A stretch of DNA of 64,000 nt from Flavobacterium album (GTDB taxonomy: Bacteria; Bacteroidota; Bacteroidia; Flavobacteriales; Flavobacteriaceae): the NCBI RefSeq assembly GCF_003096035.1, contig NZ_CP029186.1, forward strand, positions 1,563,001-1,627,000, written 5' to 3'. The notes below the pieces were generated by a model, which had not been told where the DNA came from, did not search any database, and saw only the letters and a program-made list of their open reading frames with translations. Shown here piece by piece: positions 43,681-52,258 of this stretch. The translations under genes and the position numbers were made by a program. Within the stretch, counting starts at the first letter, position 1. Each line of letters begins with the position of its first letter.

Positions 43681-44388
43681 TTACCTCAACCACGACAGAT
43701 CACTTCCTGCCTCCAGTTCCTCAGGTTCCTTCCCCTGCCTGAACAATCGGGCAGACAAGTCGCCCTTCAGCAGCACAGTATTTCCTTTTACATCCAGCCA
43801 GCTCCCTTCACGAAGCCCAAGTACCGGCTGGGTGTTGAACACGTGAAATTCCTTTATCCGCGTCTCCCGTGTTTCACCCATATGGGTCGATCCCGGCTGC
43901 GGGTCCATGTAATGCGGATTCAGGTTGAACGGCACCAATCCCAGTGTCTTAAAGCTTGGCGGGTAAATTATCGGCATATCGTTTGTCGTCTGCATGGTCA
44001 GCCCACAGATGTTGCTCCCCGCACTGCTGCCAAGGTAAGGCGTGCCAGCTTTCACGGCATTTTCTATAGCGGCCATCACGCCGGTTTTATACAATTGTGA
44101 TACCAGCAGGAACGTGTTCCCGCCGCCGGTAAACAGCGCTTCGGCATCGGCTACAGCCTCCGCAGGGTCTTCAAATTCATGTACGCCTTTTACGCTTATC
44201 CCCAGGCCATCAAAAAAACCGGCAACCCTTTTAGTATAATCATCATGGCTTATTCCGCCAGGACGGGCGTATGGAATAAACAGCAGCGAGCTACAACCTT
44301 TGAAATGTTCCTTTAGCGCCGGGGCCAGGTATTCAAGGTAATTTCCGCCGTGAAGTGTAGAGGTGCTTGCAATAATTAGTTTTTTCAT
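43681..44388 (-). CDS. pepE: Peptidase E (alpha-aspartyl dipeptidase, S51)
   Basis: The 235-residue cytoplasmic enzyme hydrolyses dipeptides with N-terminal Asp. The nucleophile elbow YLGSSAGSN (Ser122) matches the GxSAGxN motif of S51, with LFTGGGNTFLL upstream and NPHYMDPQPGSTHMGETRETR downstream. The length matches E. coli PepE (229). Given the S46 peptidase with predicted acidic specificity elsewhere in the window, an Asp-X dipeptide route is plausible but inferred. Confidence 0.93.
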   Translation of the reverse strand: MKKLIIASTSTLHGGNYLEYLAPALKEHFKGCSSLLFIPYARPGGISHDDYTKRVAGFFDGLGISVKGVHEFEDPAEAVADAEALFTGGGNTFLLVSQLYKTGVMAAIENAVKAGTPYLGSSAGSNICGLTMQTTNDMPIIYPPSFKTLGLVPFNLNPHYMDPQPGSTHMGETRETRIKEFHVFNTQPVLGLREGSWLDVKGNTVLLKGDLSARLFRQGKEPEELEAGSDLSWLR

Positions 44389-44507
44389 CCGTTAAATAGT
44401 CTTAGAAGAGGTAAAGTTACAAAGATTTTAATGTGGCAGGAGGTGTAATTGTAACAGCTTTACCTTAAGCGTAACCGGCTTATCATCAATCACCTATTAC
44501 TATTATT

Positions 44508-45236
44508 TTGAAAAACTTCCTGTTTTACGTTTTCCTGCTGCTGTTTTCGCTTGCGGCCAATGCCCAGGATCGCAAACCCCTCAAGGGTAAAGTCATTGCC
44601 GAAACAGACGGACTTGAGGGCATTTATGTCATTAACAAAACCGCCGGGCTATCTGCGGCTACTACCCGGGGCGGCTATTTTACCATAAATGCACAGCCGA
44701 AAGATACCCTCTTGTTTTCTGCAATTCAATTTGAGGCAAAAGATGTTATAATTTCTGAAAAAGACTTCGGCGAAACCCTCCTTTTCGTACCTTTAGCTAT
44801 ACATACGCACAATCTTGATGAATTGGTCATTGTAGATTACAGGCACATCAATGCCGAATCGCTCGGGCTGGTGCCTAAAGGGCAGAAACAATACACGCCT
44901 GCCGAAAAAAAGCTGGCCACGGCATCAAAATGGAGGATGAACCCATTGGGCCTTGATCCGCTCATCAATATGTTCTCGGGGCGCACGGCCACGCTTCAAA
45001 AAGCTGCGGAAGCCGAAAAGAAAGAGCTGCTGATGGAAAAAATAGGCTATATTTATAGCGAAGAGGATATCGTCAGGCAGTTTAAGATACCGGAAGAATA
45101 TGTAAGGGGCTTTGTCTTTTATTGTGTGGAGAATAAATATTTTGCAAAAGCGATAAATGCAAAGGACGATAACATGGCAAAATTCCTGCTGGCGGGCCTG
45201 GCGGTTAAATACCTTAAGCTGATCGATGAGAAATAG
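44508..45236 (+). CDS. Tandem paralogue 1: secreted carboxypeptidase-regulatory-like protein
   Basis: The 242-residue protein opens a five-gene tandem cluster. A signal peptide (1-19, ending NAQ) precedes a beta-sandwich of the CarboxypepD_reg-like type (about 24-110: LKGKVIAETDGLEGIYVINK). This domain is known from TonB-dependent transporters, but no plug or barrel follows here. The box SLGLVPKGQKQYTPAEKK (about 118-135) is shared with members 2 and 4. The helical tail (about 165-242) contains IPEEYVRGFVFYCVENKYFA and ends KYLKLIDEK. The start is TTG 44508, the only codon that gives a complete signal peptide. The function is unknown. Confidence 0.75.
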   Translation: MKNFLFYVFLLLFSLAANAQDRKPLKGKVIAETDGLEGIYVINKTAGLSAATTRGGYFTINAQPKDTLLFSAIQFEAKDVIISEKDFGETLLFVPLAIHTHNLDELVIVDYRHINAESLGLVPKGQKQYTPAEKKLATASKWRMNPLGLDPLINMFSGRTATLQKAAEAEKKELLMEKIGYIYSEEDIVRQFKIPEEYVRGFVFYCVENKYFAKAINAKDDNMAKFLLAGLAVKYLKLIDEK

Positions 45237-45936
45237 CCTGTTTATACTATTGTTTTGTGTGCCGATGCTTGTGTTGTCGCAGGAACGTAAAGCGCTCAAC
45301 GGGCGTATAATGGTTGACGATGCCGGCATAGGCGATGTCTTTATAATCAACAAGGCTACCGGCATCGAAAAAAAGTCGGATGCTATGGGTAATTTTACTA
45401 TAGAAGCCAAACCGGGCGATATGATAACAGCCTATAGCCCGAAAACGGTGGTAAGGGATTTTGCGATCAGTGAGCAGTCTTTTAAGGAGAACCCTTATGT
45501 CATTAGCGTGAACATGCAGGCGTATGAGCTGGAGGAGGTGGTGGTAGACAAAAGCATAAACTCTGTGTCACTGGGCATTGTACCCAAAGGCCAGAAACAA
45601 TACACCCCTGCTGAGAAGAAGCTGTATACTGCAACCAGTGGCTTTGGGATAGATATTTTGCTGAATGCCTTGAGTGGCCGCACCCAAATGCTGAAGCGTG
45701 CCGTGGAGACTGAGAAAAAGGAAATGCTGATGGAGAAGATCGGGAATGTGAGCACGGAGGAAGAAATTATGACCGAATACAAGATACCGGAAGAATATGT
45801 CAGCGGCTTTGTGTATTACCTCGTGGAAGATAAGGAGTTCGCGAATGCCGTAAATACTAAGAACTATACCATGGCCCGTTTTTTAATGACCGGGCTGTCC
45901 ATAAAATACCTAAAGCTCATTAACAATGAAAAGTAA
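45226..45936 (+). CDS. Tandem paralogue 2: secreted carboxypeptidase-regulatory-like protein
   Basis: The 236-residue second member starts inside member 1 (11-base overlap ATGAGAAATAG). It has a signal peptide MRNSLFILLFCVPMLVLSQ, a beta-domain starting ALNGRIMVDDAGIGDVFIINK, the shared box SLGIVPKGQKQYTPAEKK, and a tail with EKKEMLMEKIGNV, then IPEEYVSGFVYYLVEDKEFA, then SIKYLKLIN. It keeps every block of member 1 in the same order. It is likely exported and translated by coupling with its upstream neighbour. Confidence 0.75.
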   Translation: MRNSLFILLFCVPMLVLSQERKALNGRIMVDDAGIGDVFIINKATGIEKKSDAMGNFTIEAKPGDMITAYSPKTVVRDFAISEQSFKENPYVISVNMQAYELEEVVVDKSINSVSLGIVPKGQKQYTPAEKKLYTATSGFGIDILLNALSGRTQMLKRAVETEKKEMLMEKIGNVSTEEEIMTEYKIPEEYVSGFVYYLVEDKEFANAVNTKNYTMARFLMTGLSIKYLKLINNEK

Positions 45937-46678
45937 GCTGATCTACCTGTTGCTCCTTGTTTGTACCGTCGCTTTCCCACAGGGGCGAAAATCATTGCGC
46001 GGAACCGTAAAGTCGGGTGGAGTGAACCTGGCCGGAGTATTTGTTATCAACAACAAGACAGGTGATGAAACCAAAACCGACAGCCAGGGAAATTTTATCA
46101 TAGCAGCCAAAGCAGGCGATAAGGTGGCAGTGTACAGCGACAAGACCGAGACAAGGGAATTTGTGATCACCGACGATAGTTTCAGGAATATGCCCTATGT
46201 GGTGAGCGTGGAATATAAGGCGACCGAGCTGAATGAGGTAGTTATTGATGAAACCAACAAAGATGACCCCTATGCACTTGGGCAAAAAGGGCGCCTCGCT
46301 GCCAATACCCCGGCGGAACGCAAAGCTGTAGCGGGTGCAAGGATAGGCCCGAAATTCAACGATGCCACGGTCCAGGGGGCAGCTATCAATGGCGATGGCA
46401 TCATCAATCTTTTTACAGGTAAGAGAAAAGCGCTCAAGCGGGCTGTCGAGATGGAGCGCAGGGAAAGGCTGATCGCGAAATTCAGAACGATCTACAGCGA
46501 TGAGACACTTATTGTTGAGTTTGGTATCCCAAAAGATAATGTGGACGGTTTTATTTACTATTGCATTGAAGACAAAAAAATGGCAACGGCCATTAACGAC
46601 AATAAAACCGACGTTGTAGAATCCCTTATGCCCGACCTTGTGCTGAAGTATGTTGAAATGACAAAGAATGGCAAATAG
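45926..46678 (+). CDS. Tandem paralogue 3: secreted carboxypeptidase-regulatory-like protein
   Basis: The 250-residue third member overlaps member 2 by 11 bases (ATGAAAAGTAA). A signal peptide (MKSKLIYLLLLVCTVAFPQ) precedes the beta-domain SLRGTVKSGGVNLAGVFVIN. The conserved box is altered here to YALGQKGRLAANTPAERK, with a different glycine-rich linker after it. The tail retains RRERLIAKFRTIYSDE and IPKDNVDGFIYYCIEDKKMA. Its first half is very similar at DNA level to member 4, including a 29-base stretch with a single mismatch. Confidence 0.75.
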   Translation: MKSKLIYLLLLVCTVAFPQGRKSLRGTVKSGGVNLAGVFVINNKTGDETKTDSQGNFIIAAKAGDKVAVYSDKTETREFVITDDSFRNMPYVVSVEYKATELNEVVIDETNKDDPYALGQKGRLAANTPAERKAVAGARIGPKFNDATVQGAAINGDGIINLFTGKRKALKRAVEMERRERLIAKFRTIYSDETLIVEFGIPKDNVDGFIYYCIEDKKMATAINDNKTDVVESLMPDLVLKYVEMTKNGK

Positions 46679-47417
46679 GCTGCTATACCTGTTTTTCCTT
46701 TTTACGGCCATTGCATTCGCACAGGACCGGCAGTTGCTGAAAGGTAAAGTCACTATCGGCGATGCGGTGGTCAGCGGTATTTTTGTCATCAATAATAAAA
46801 CCGGTGAGGAAACCAAAACCGACAGCCAGGGCAGCTTCAGCATTATGGCAAAAACAGGCGATGCCCTTGCGGTTTACAGCGATAAGACCGAGATAAGGGA
46901 ATTTGCTGTCAATGCTAATACTTTTAAGGAATCGCCCTATATCGTGAGCGTCAACTACAAAGCTTACGAGCTTAAGGAAGTCGAGATCGATAAATACAAA
47001 AATATAAATTCCGAAAAATTAGGCATTGTCCCGAAAGGGCAGAAGCAATATACCGTAGCCGAGCGAAGGCTCAAAACGGCAGGAGAATTCAGGCCGATCA
47101 TGCTTCTCGGTATTATTGCGGGCGGTATGCCAATAGATCCTATTATCAACGCCATCAGCGGCCGTACCAAAATGCTTAAAGGCGCATTAGCTACCGAAAG
47201 GAAGGAAATGCTGATGGAAAAGATCAACAACATTTATGATGAGCAAGCTATTAGGAATGAACTGCATATTCCACAGGAATATGTGGACGGATTTGTTTTT
47301 TATGCTGTAGAAGATAAAGACTTTGCTGCCGCAATTAAGGCAAATAACAATGACCAGGCTAAATTCCTCCTGGCCGGGCTGGCCCAAAAATACCTTAAAC
47401 TTATAAATGCTGAATAG
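46668..47417 (+). CDS. Tandem paralogue 4: secreted carboxypeptidase-regulatory-like protein
   Basis: The 249-residue fourth member overlaps member 3 by 11 bases (ATGGCAAATAG). It has a signal peptide MANRLLYLFFLFTAIAFAQ, a beta-domain LLKGKVTIGDAVVSGIFVIN, the shared box KLGIVPKGQKQYTVAERR, and a tail with ERKEMLMEKINNIYDE, IPQEYVDGFVFYAVEDKDFA and QKYLKLINAE. A hydrophobic linker (IMLLGIIAGGMPIDPIIN) lies between box and tail, matching PLGLDPLINMFSGR of member 1. It appears to be a mosaic: the 5' half is closest to member 3 and the 3' half to members 1-2. Confidence 0.75.
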   Translation: MANRLLYLFFLFTAIAFAQDRQLLKGKVTIGDAVVSGIFVINNKTGEETKTDSQGSFSIMAKTGDALAVYSDKTEIREFAVNANTFKESPYIVSVNYKAYELKEVEIDKYKNINSEKLGIVPKGQKQYTVAERRLKTAGEFRPIMLLGIIAGGMPIDPIINAISGRTKMLKGALATERKEMLMEKINNIYDEQAIRNELHIPQEYVDGFVFYAVEDKDFAAAIKANNNDQAKFLLAGLAQKYLKLINAE

Positions 47418-48156
47418 GCTTGCCGCAATACTGGTCATTTTGTTTCCCTTTGCTGTTGAAGCACAGGAGAAACAGCTTCGGGGCGTTATTATAGCCGATG
47501 AGATAAAGGTTGAGAATGTTACCGTAAGAAACACTACTACAAACACCAGTACGGTAGCCGATGGCAATGGAAATTTTACTATAGATGCTAAACCAGACGA
47601 TGTACTGTCTTTTGAAAGTGTAATTTTCAAGTCGTTAATAGTTGTACTCAAGCCTTCGGATTTTGGGGAAGAAGCATTGGTCATAAGGCTGGAGCCTGCC
47701 GCAACCCTTCTCAAAGAGGTTGTAATAACAGGCCTTACGGGCAACCTCGCGGCCGACAGTAAAAAGATAAAGACCATGCAGATAACCTCATTGTTTGATG
47801 CGGCAGAGATAAATAAGGATGTGCTTACGCAAACAAGCATCGGCGGCGCTAACTGGATCGCGGGTATCAGCATGCTGTTTAAAAAACCTAAGAAGCCAAA
47901 ACGCGCTATGGAATATGTGCCGGACATAAAATCGCAGCGTCGCTTTTCAGAGATTGTCAGGGAGTCGTATCCTGAAGAATTCTTTACTGATACACTGAAA
48001 ATACGCGTAAGCCTCATCGGGGCATTCCTTGTTTTTTGCGATGACAAAGCCGACTTGGCCCTGCTGCAAGGAAAGCGGGAACTTGAACTAATTGAATTCC
48101 TCAAAACTCAAAGTGAAGAGTTCCTTAAGCGAAACCCGGATGCAAGAAGGGATTGA
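47407..48156 (+). CDS. Tandem paralogue 5: divergent secreted carboxypeptidase-regulatory-like protein
   Basis: The 249-residue last member overlaps member 4 by 11 bases (ATGCTGAATAG). It has a signal peptide (about 1-20, ending VEAQ) and the beta-domain (QLRGVIIADEIKVENVTVRN). The QKQYT box is absent and a longer, partly basic linker (FKKPKKPKRAMEY) takes its place. The tail is recognisable but diverged (RRFSEIVRESYPEEFFTDTL, VSLIGAFLVFCDDKADLALL). It resembles the single-copy form often found upstream of a DUF6702-like gene in Flavobacteria, from memory. Its function is unknown. Confidence 0.72.
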   Translation: MLNRLAAILVILFPFAVEAQEKQLRGVIIADEIKVENVTVRNTTTNTSTVADGNGNFTIDAKPDDVLSFESVIFKSLIVVLKPSDFGEEALVIRLEPAATLLKEVVITGLTGNLAADSKKIKTMQITSLFDAAEINKDVLTQTSIGGANWIAGISMLFKKPKKPKRAMEYVPDIKSQRRFSEIVRESYPEEFFTDTLKIRVSLIGAFLVFCDDKADLALLQGKRELELIEFLKTQSEEFLKRNPDARRD

Positions 48157-48347
48157 AGTTTTAGCTGCTTTTTACAGGTTTAAAGTTTTGTCTGGAGGCA
48201 TAGTTTCCTAAGAGTATTGCCTGCAATACTTGGGCCTTCGCGTGAAATAATTCGTGAATCGCGAAAAAAAATTTATATAATTCACGGCTTTCATCGATAT
48301 TCCATGCCGAATATCTTAAAAAGCCGCAATAAAATCCTTAAGTTTCT

Positions 48348-48355
48348 TACTTTTG
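48348..48355 (+). promoter_or_regulatory. -7 box of the DUF6702-like gene, nearly leaderless
   Basis: TACTTTTG matches TAnnTTTG and ends only four bases before the ATG at 48360, implying a transcript with almost no leader. The 203-base gap before it also carries an AGTATTG/CAATACT hairpin (48213-48230). Confidence 0.6.
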
Positions 48356-48359
48356 GAAA

Positions 48360-48863
48360 ATGAAAGGACTTCCAAAATACCTTTTACTGGTTTTACTAGC
48401 CGTTACACTGAGCGCAGCTGCCGCACATAAATATTATGTCGCGGTATTCCTCATTGAATATTCCCCGAAAAAGAAAGAGCTGCAAATGACATCGCGCATA
48501 TTTATCGACGACCTTGAAGCCGCCTTCATAAAAAAATACAATAAGAAATTTTATATGGGCGAAAAGCGCGAGCTTTTCGAAACAGAGGAATACCTCCGTA
48601 AATATTTTGCCGAAAACATACATATAAAGGTGGATGGCAAATCGAAAGCTATAAAATACCTTGCGAAAGAAATTGAGAACGATATCCTGATTTGCTATTT
48701 TACCATCCCTGCCGATCTGAAAATAAAATCGGTTGAGGTAAGCAATACCACGCTTCTGGATATGTATCCCGAACAGCAAAATATAATAAATACTAAAATA
48801 AACAGTAACAAAAAAAGCCTGTTGCTGACTAATGACGCACCTTCAGGCCTGCTGGAGTTTTAA
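48360..48863 (+). CDS. DUF6702-like secreted protein
   Basis: The 167-residue protein has a signal peptide (about 1-21) and a single domain beginning HKYYVAVFLIEYSPKKKELQMTSRIFIDDLEAAF, a pattern I associate with DUF6702. The chain continues KVDGKSKAIKYLAKEIENDI and ends SLLLTNDAPSGLLEF. It starts from its own promoter and is followed 10 bases later by the M1 peptidase gene, so the two form an operon. Association with M1 peptidases is recurrent in Flavobacteria (recollection). The function is unknown. Confidence 0.78.
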   Translation: MKGLPKYLLLVLLAVTLSAAAAHKYYVAVFLIEYSPKKKELQMTSRIFIDDLEAAFIKKYNKKFYMGEKRELFETEEYLRKYFAENIHIKVDGKSKAIKYLAKEIENDILICYFTIPADLKIKSVEVSNTTLLDMYPEQQNIINTKINSNKKSLLLTNDAPSGLLEF

Positions 48864-48873
48864 ATTATCATTT

Positions 48874-51129
48874 ATGAAAAAAACAATCTGCTTATTATCC
48901 ATTGCCGCAACAGTTACCTTGTCTGCACAGGAAAAACCGGCGCAAAAGCGCGAAGGCGGCCACACCGATAACAATAAAATGAGCCAGATGTACGACCTGC
49001 TGGCCACGCCAAATATGTTCCGTACGGCATCGGGCGCACCGGGCCCTGCCTACTACCAGCAGCAGGCGGATTATAAGATGGACATCGAGCTAGACGATAA
49101 AAATACAAAGCTATACGGCAAGGAAACCATTACCTACCACAATAATTCACCGGAAAGCCTGGACTACCTTTGGGTACAGCTCGACCAAAACATAAACGAA
49201 AAAGATTCAAAGTCAAAGCTTACCGAAAGCCAGAAAATGGACCCGGCCTACAAGGCAGATGCTTTTTCGCGCCGTTATATGGAAGATGCCTTCGATGGCG
49301 GTTTCCGTATAGAATATGTGCAGGATGCCAATGGCAAGCCCATGAAATACACCATCAACCAGACAATGATGCGTATTGACCTGCCTGCACCGTTGAAGAA
49401 AGGCGAAACGATTTCCTTCAATATAAAATGGTGGTACAACATCAACAATTACCGACTTATAGGTGGGCGCTCTGGCTATGAGCATTTTGATAAAGACAAT
49501 AACAACCTGTATGTGATCGCGCAATTCTACCCGCGTATGGCGGTGTACAACGATGTGGAAGGCTGGCAGAACATGCAGTTTTGGGGCGCGGGCGAATTTG
49601 CCCTTACCTTCGGTAATTTCGAGGTGAACATCACTGTTCCTGCCGACCATATAATTGACGGTACCGGCGACCTGATGAACCGTGCCGAAGTGCTTACCGC
49701 TGATCAGTTGAAGCGCTATGAGCAGGCTACAAAATCGTTTGACAAGCCGGTGGTTATCGTAACCCAAGAAGAAGCAGAGAGAGCTGAAAAAGGCTTTTCA
49801 GATAAAAAGAAAACATGGAAGTTCAATGCAAAGAATGTAAGGGATTTCGGTTTCTCGTCGTCACGTAAATTTATTTATGACGGTATGGCCGTACAGCTTG
49901 GCGGCAAGACCGTTATGGCACACTCGCTTTATCCGAAGGAATCCAACCCCATGTGGGGCGAAACCTCAACAAGGGTAGTGGCGCATACGCTAAAAACCTA
50001 TTCGAAATATACATTCGACTATCCGTATCCCAAAGCGATTTCGGTATCTGCCGAAGACCAGGGGATGGAGTACCCGATGATCTGCTGGAACTATGGCCGC
50101 CCCGATGAGAAAGGCTTTGTGTCGGAAAGGATAAAGTACGGCAACATCAGCGTGATCATACACGAAGTAGGGCACAACTTTTTCCCGATGATCGTGAATT
50201 CTGACGAAAGACAGTGGACGTGGATGGACGAAGGGCTCAACACCTTTATGCAATACCTTGCCGAGCAGGAATACATGCCGAACTACCCGTCGAACCGTGG
50301 CCCGGCAGCCAATATCGTGCCTTACATGAGCGGCGACCAGAGCTTTTTGGAGCCGATAATGACGAACTCTGAAGCTATACACCAGTTTGGTTCCAATGCC
50401 TATGGCAAGCCGTGCACAGGATTGAATATGCTGCGCGAAGTGGTGATGGGCAAAGAGCTGTTCGACCATGCTTTTAAAACCTATGCCAACCGCTGGAAGT
50501 TTAAGCACCCGACACCTGAAGACTTTTTCCGTACCATGGAAGATGCATCGGCGGTAGACCTTGACTGGTTCTGGAGGGGATGGTTCTACACCACCGATTA
50601 TGTAGATATGGGCATAAAGGAAGTGAAGCAGTATTATGTTACCGAAACACAGCCTGCCACGTTGAAGGATTATAAAGTGAAGAAAGGCCGCTTCAGTGAA
50701 GAGTCGGGTCCGTTTGTTTATATGGTCGCGGAAGCCGCCCTTGGCAAGCAGGAAAAAAAGGCTATGGATGCCAAAGACGTAAAGCTGCTGAATGATTACC
50801 TTAAAGAGAAATTCACTGCGGAAGACAGGGCAAAGCTTAAAGCGCCCAAATATTTTTATGAAGTAACGTTCGACAAGCCGGGCGATATGCTGATGCCGAT
50901 ACTTGTAGAGCTGGCATTTGAGGATGGCACTACAGAAAGCTACAACTTCCCGGTACAGATATGGAGGAAAAACAACCAGACGGCATCGCGTGTTTTTGCT
51001 ACCGACAAGCGGGTTAAAAAGATCACGCTCGACCCGAAACTGCTTACCGCCGACATTGATGTGACCAATAACGTTTGGCCAAAAGAAGCCGTAAAGAGCA
51101 AATTTGACGAATTGGAAAAAGGAAAGTAA
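48874..51129 (+). CDS. M1-family zinc metallopeptidase
   Basis: The 751-residue peptidase has a signal peptide (about 1-19) and the M1 fold with an N-terminal beta-domain. The zinc site is His430-Glu431-x2-His434 with Glu453 19 residues later (HEVGHN ... WMDEGLNTF). The exopeptidase motif is QGMEYPM in place of GAMEN. A C-terminal alpha region follows, with ASAVDLDWFWRGWFYTTDYVD. The start at 48874 is preferred over 48832, because the longer frame places extra residues before the signal peptide. It is probably periplasmic or outer-membrane facing. Confidence 0.94.
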   Translation: MKKTICLLSIAATVTLSAQEKPAQKREGGHTDNNKMSQMYDLLATPNMFRTASGAPGPAYYQQQADYKMDIELDDKNTKLYGKETITYHNNSPESLDYLWVQLDQNINEKDSKSKLTESQKMDPAYKADAFSRRYMEDAFDGGFRIEYVQDANGKPMKYTINQTMMRIDLPAPLKKGETISFNIKWWYNINNYRLIGGRSGYEHFDKDNNNLYVIAQFYPRMAVYNDVEGWQNMQFWGAGEFALTFGNFEVNITVPADHIIDGTGDLMNRAEVLTADQLKRYEQATKSFDKPVVIVTQEEAERAEKGFSDKKKTWKFNAKNVRDFGFSSSRKFIYDGMAVQLGGKTVMAHSLYPKESNPMWGETSTRVVAHTLKTYSKYTFDYPYPKAISVSAEDQGMEYPMICWNYGRPDEKGFVSERIKYGNISVIIHEVGHNFFPMIVNSDERQWTWMDEGLNTFMQYLAEQEYMPNYPSNRGPAANIVPYMSGDQSFLEPIMTNSEAIHQFGSNAYGKPCTGLNMLREVVMGKELFDHAFKTYANRWKFKHPTPEDFFRTMEDASAVDLDWFWRGWFYTTDYVDMGIKEVKQYYVTETQPATLKDYKVKKGRFSEESGPFVYMVAEAALGKQEKKAMDAKDVKLLNDYLKEKFTAEDRAKLKAPKYFYEVTFDKPGDMLMPILVELAFEDGTTESYNFPVQIWRKNNQTASRVFATDKRVKKITLDPKLLTADIDVTNNVWPKEAVKSKFDELEKGK

Positions 51130-51156
51130 TTGGCATTCAGATAATTTATATATTTG
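51130..51156 (+). promoter_or_regulatory. Promoter of the T9SS cargo at 51171
   Basis: TTG (51130-51132), 16 bases, and TATATTTG (51149-51156), with the ATG 14 bases on. Confidence 0.65.
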
Positions 51157-51170
51157 GAAAAAACCAACGT

Positions 51171-52178
51171 ATGAAAAAACTATTACTATTCATTGCTTTT
51201 TTAATGTCTCTTAATGCTTTTGCACAAACACCTATCCAGGCTTTTTACACCGCATCGCTTATACCGGAAGACAGCAATATTACCAGCTATGACCTGGTAA
51301 CATCCGCTTCAGGGCCGAACCAGTCAGCGACAGGTGCTAATGTGGTATGGAACTTCAATGATCTTACCCAGGTAACGACCACTGCTACTACCGTGCTCGC
51401 GGCTTCTGCCAATGATATTGCCAATTATCCCGGGACAACAATGGCCGTTGAGACTACAACGCAGGGTGGTAACCCATCGTATTATTACCTTGGCACATCA
51501 GGAAGTGCAACGTCCCTCACAGGGGCAGACACTTCACAAATGACCATTAAATATACCAATCCGGCACTGATAGGTAACTTCCCGATGAATTATGGTGACA
51601 GTACTTCAGATACCGTGGCAGGCACCTTTACGGGCAGTGGCTTTTCCGGGACCTTCACGGGGACAACGTCAACTTCGGTAGATGCCTACGGTACCCTTAC
51701 TGTAAACGTTGGCTTTAGCGGCCCTAAGAATGTAACAAGGCTTAAGACTCTGCAAAACCTTTCGTTGGTATATATGGGCGTTCCTGTAGGTACGCTTACG
51801 CAGACTACCTACAGCTACTATAGCAGCGACTTTATGCTGGGGCCAGTATTCAGGAGTATCAACAGCCATATAGTTGTAGCTGCGCTAAGCATCGACCAGA
51901 CACAAAACACCCTTGAAGTATATGACCAGATGGCGAATGGCGTTGAAGATTTCAATAACCGCCAGAAGGTTGTAATTGCCCCGAACCCCGTTAAGGATGT
52001 ACTGCACATCGAAGGCGATGCAGCGATTGAATCAGTAAAGATAATCGATACTACCGGAAGGATAATTGCCGAGGGTAAAAGCAATGACATCCCGGTAAAC
52101 CAGTTTCCTGCTGGCATTTACCAGGTGCTTGTGAAGGGACAAAGCGGCAGTAAATCCTTAAAAATGGTTAAACAATAA
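51171..52178 (+). CDS. Secreted protein with T9SS type A sorting tail
   Basis: The 335-residue protein has a signal peptide (MKKLLLFIAFLMSLNAFAQ) and a Thr/Ser/Gly-rich beta region (about 25-250) with no recognised family. The C-terminal T9SS domain starts KVVIAPNPVKDVLHIEG, followed by SVKIIDTTGRIIAEG, VNQFPAGIYQVLVKG and a final SLKMVKQ. It is exported through the T9SS and is likely surface-attached. It is monocistronic, with tatA 80 bases downstream. Confidence 0.88.
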   Translation: MKKLLLFIAFLMSLNAFAQTPIQAFYTASLIPEDSNITSYDLVTSASGPNQSATGANVVWNFNDLTQVTTTATTVLAASANDIANYPGTTMAVETTTQGGNPSYYYLGTSGSATSLTGADTSQMTIKYTNPALIGNFPMNYGDSTSDTVAGTFTGSGFSGTFTGTTSTSVDAYGTLTVNVGFSGPKNVTRLKTLQNLSLVYMGVPVGTLTQTTYSYYSSDFMLGPVFRSINSHIVVAALSIDQTQNTLEVYDQMANGVEDFNNRQKVVIAPNPVKDVLHIEGDAAIESVKIIDTTGRIIAEGKSNDIPVNQFPAGIYQVLVKGQSGSKSLKMVKQ

Positions 52179-52230
52179 GCCTTTAGGTTAAAAAAGTTAT
52201 TCAGGGCAATCCCTTTCACTCAACTTTGCG

Positions 52231-52238
52231 TAACTTTG
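52231..52238 (+). promoter_or_regulatory. -7 box of tatA
   Basis: TAACTTTG matches TAnnTTTG, 20 bases before the ATG. No -33 element is evident. Confidence 0.55.
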
Positions 52239-52258
52239 TTTAATAAATACTCATAGTT

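Noticed and set aside
44508..48156. The five tandem genes as broken TonB-dependent transporter fragments
   Set aside because: Each has its own signal peptide, an intact frame, a conserved C-terminal tail and a constant overlap, so they are complete genes and not fragments of one transporter.
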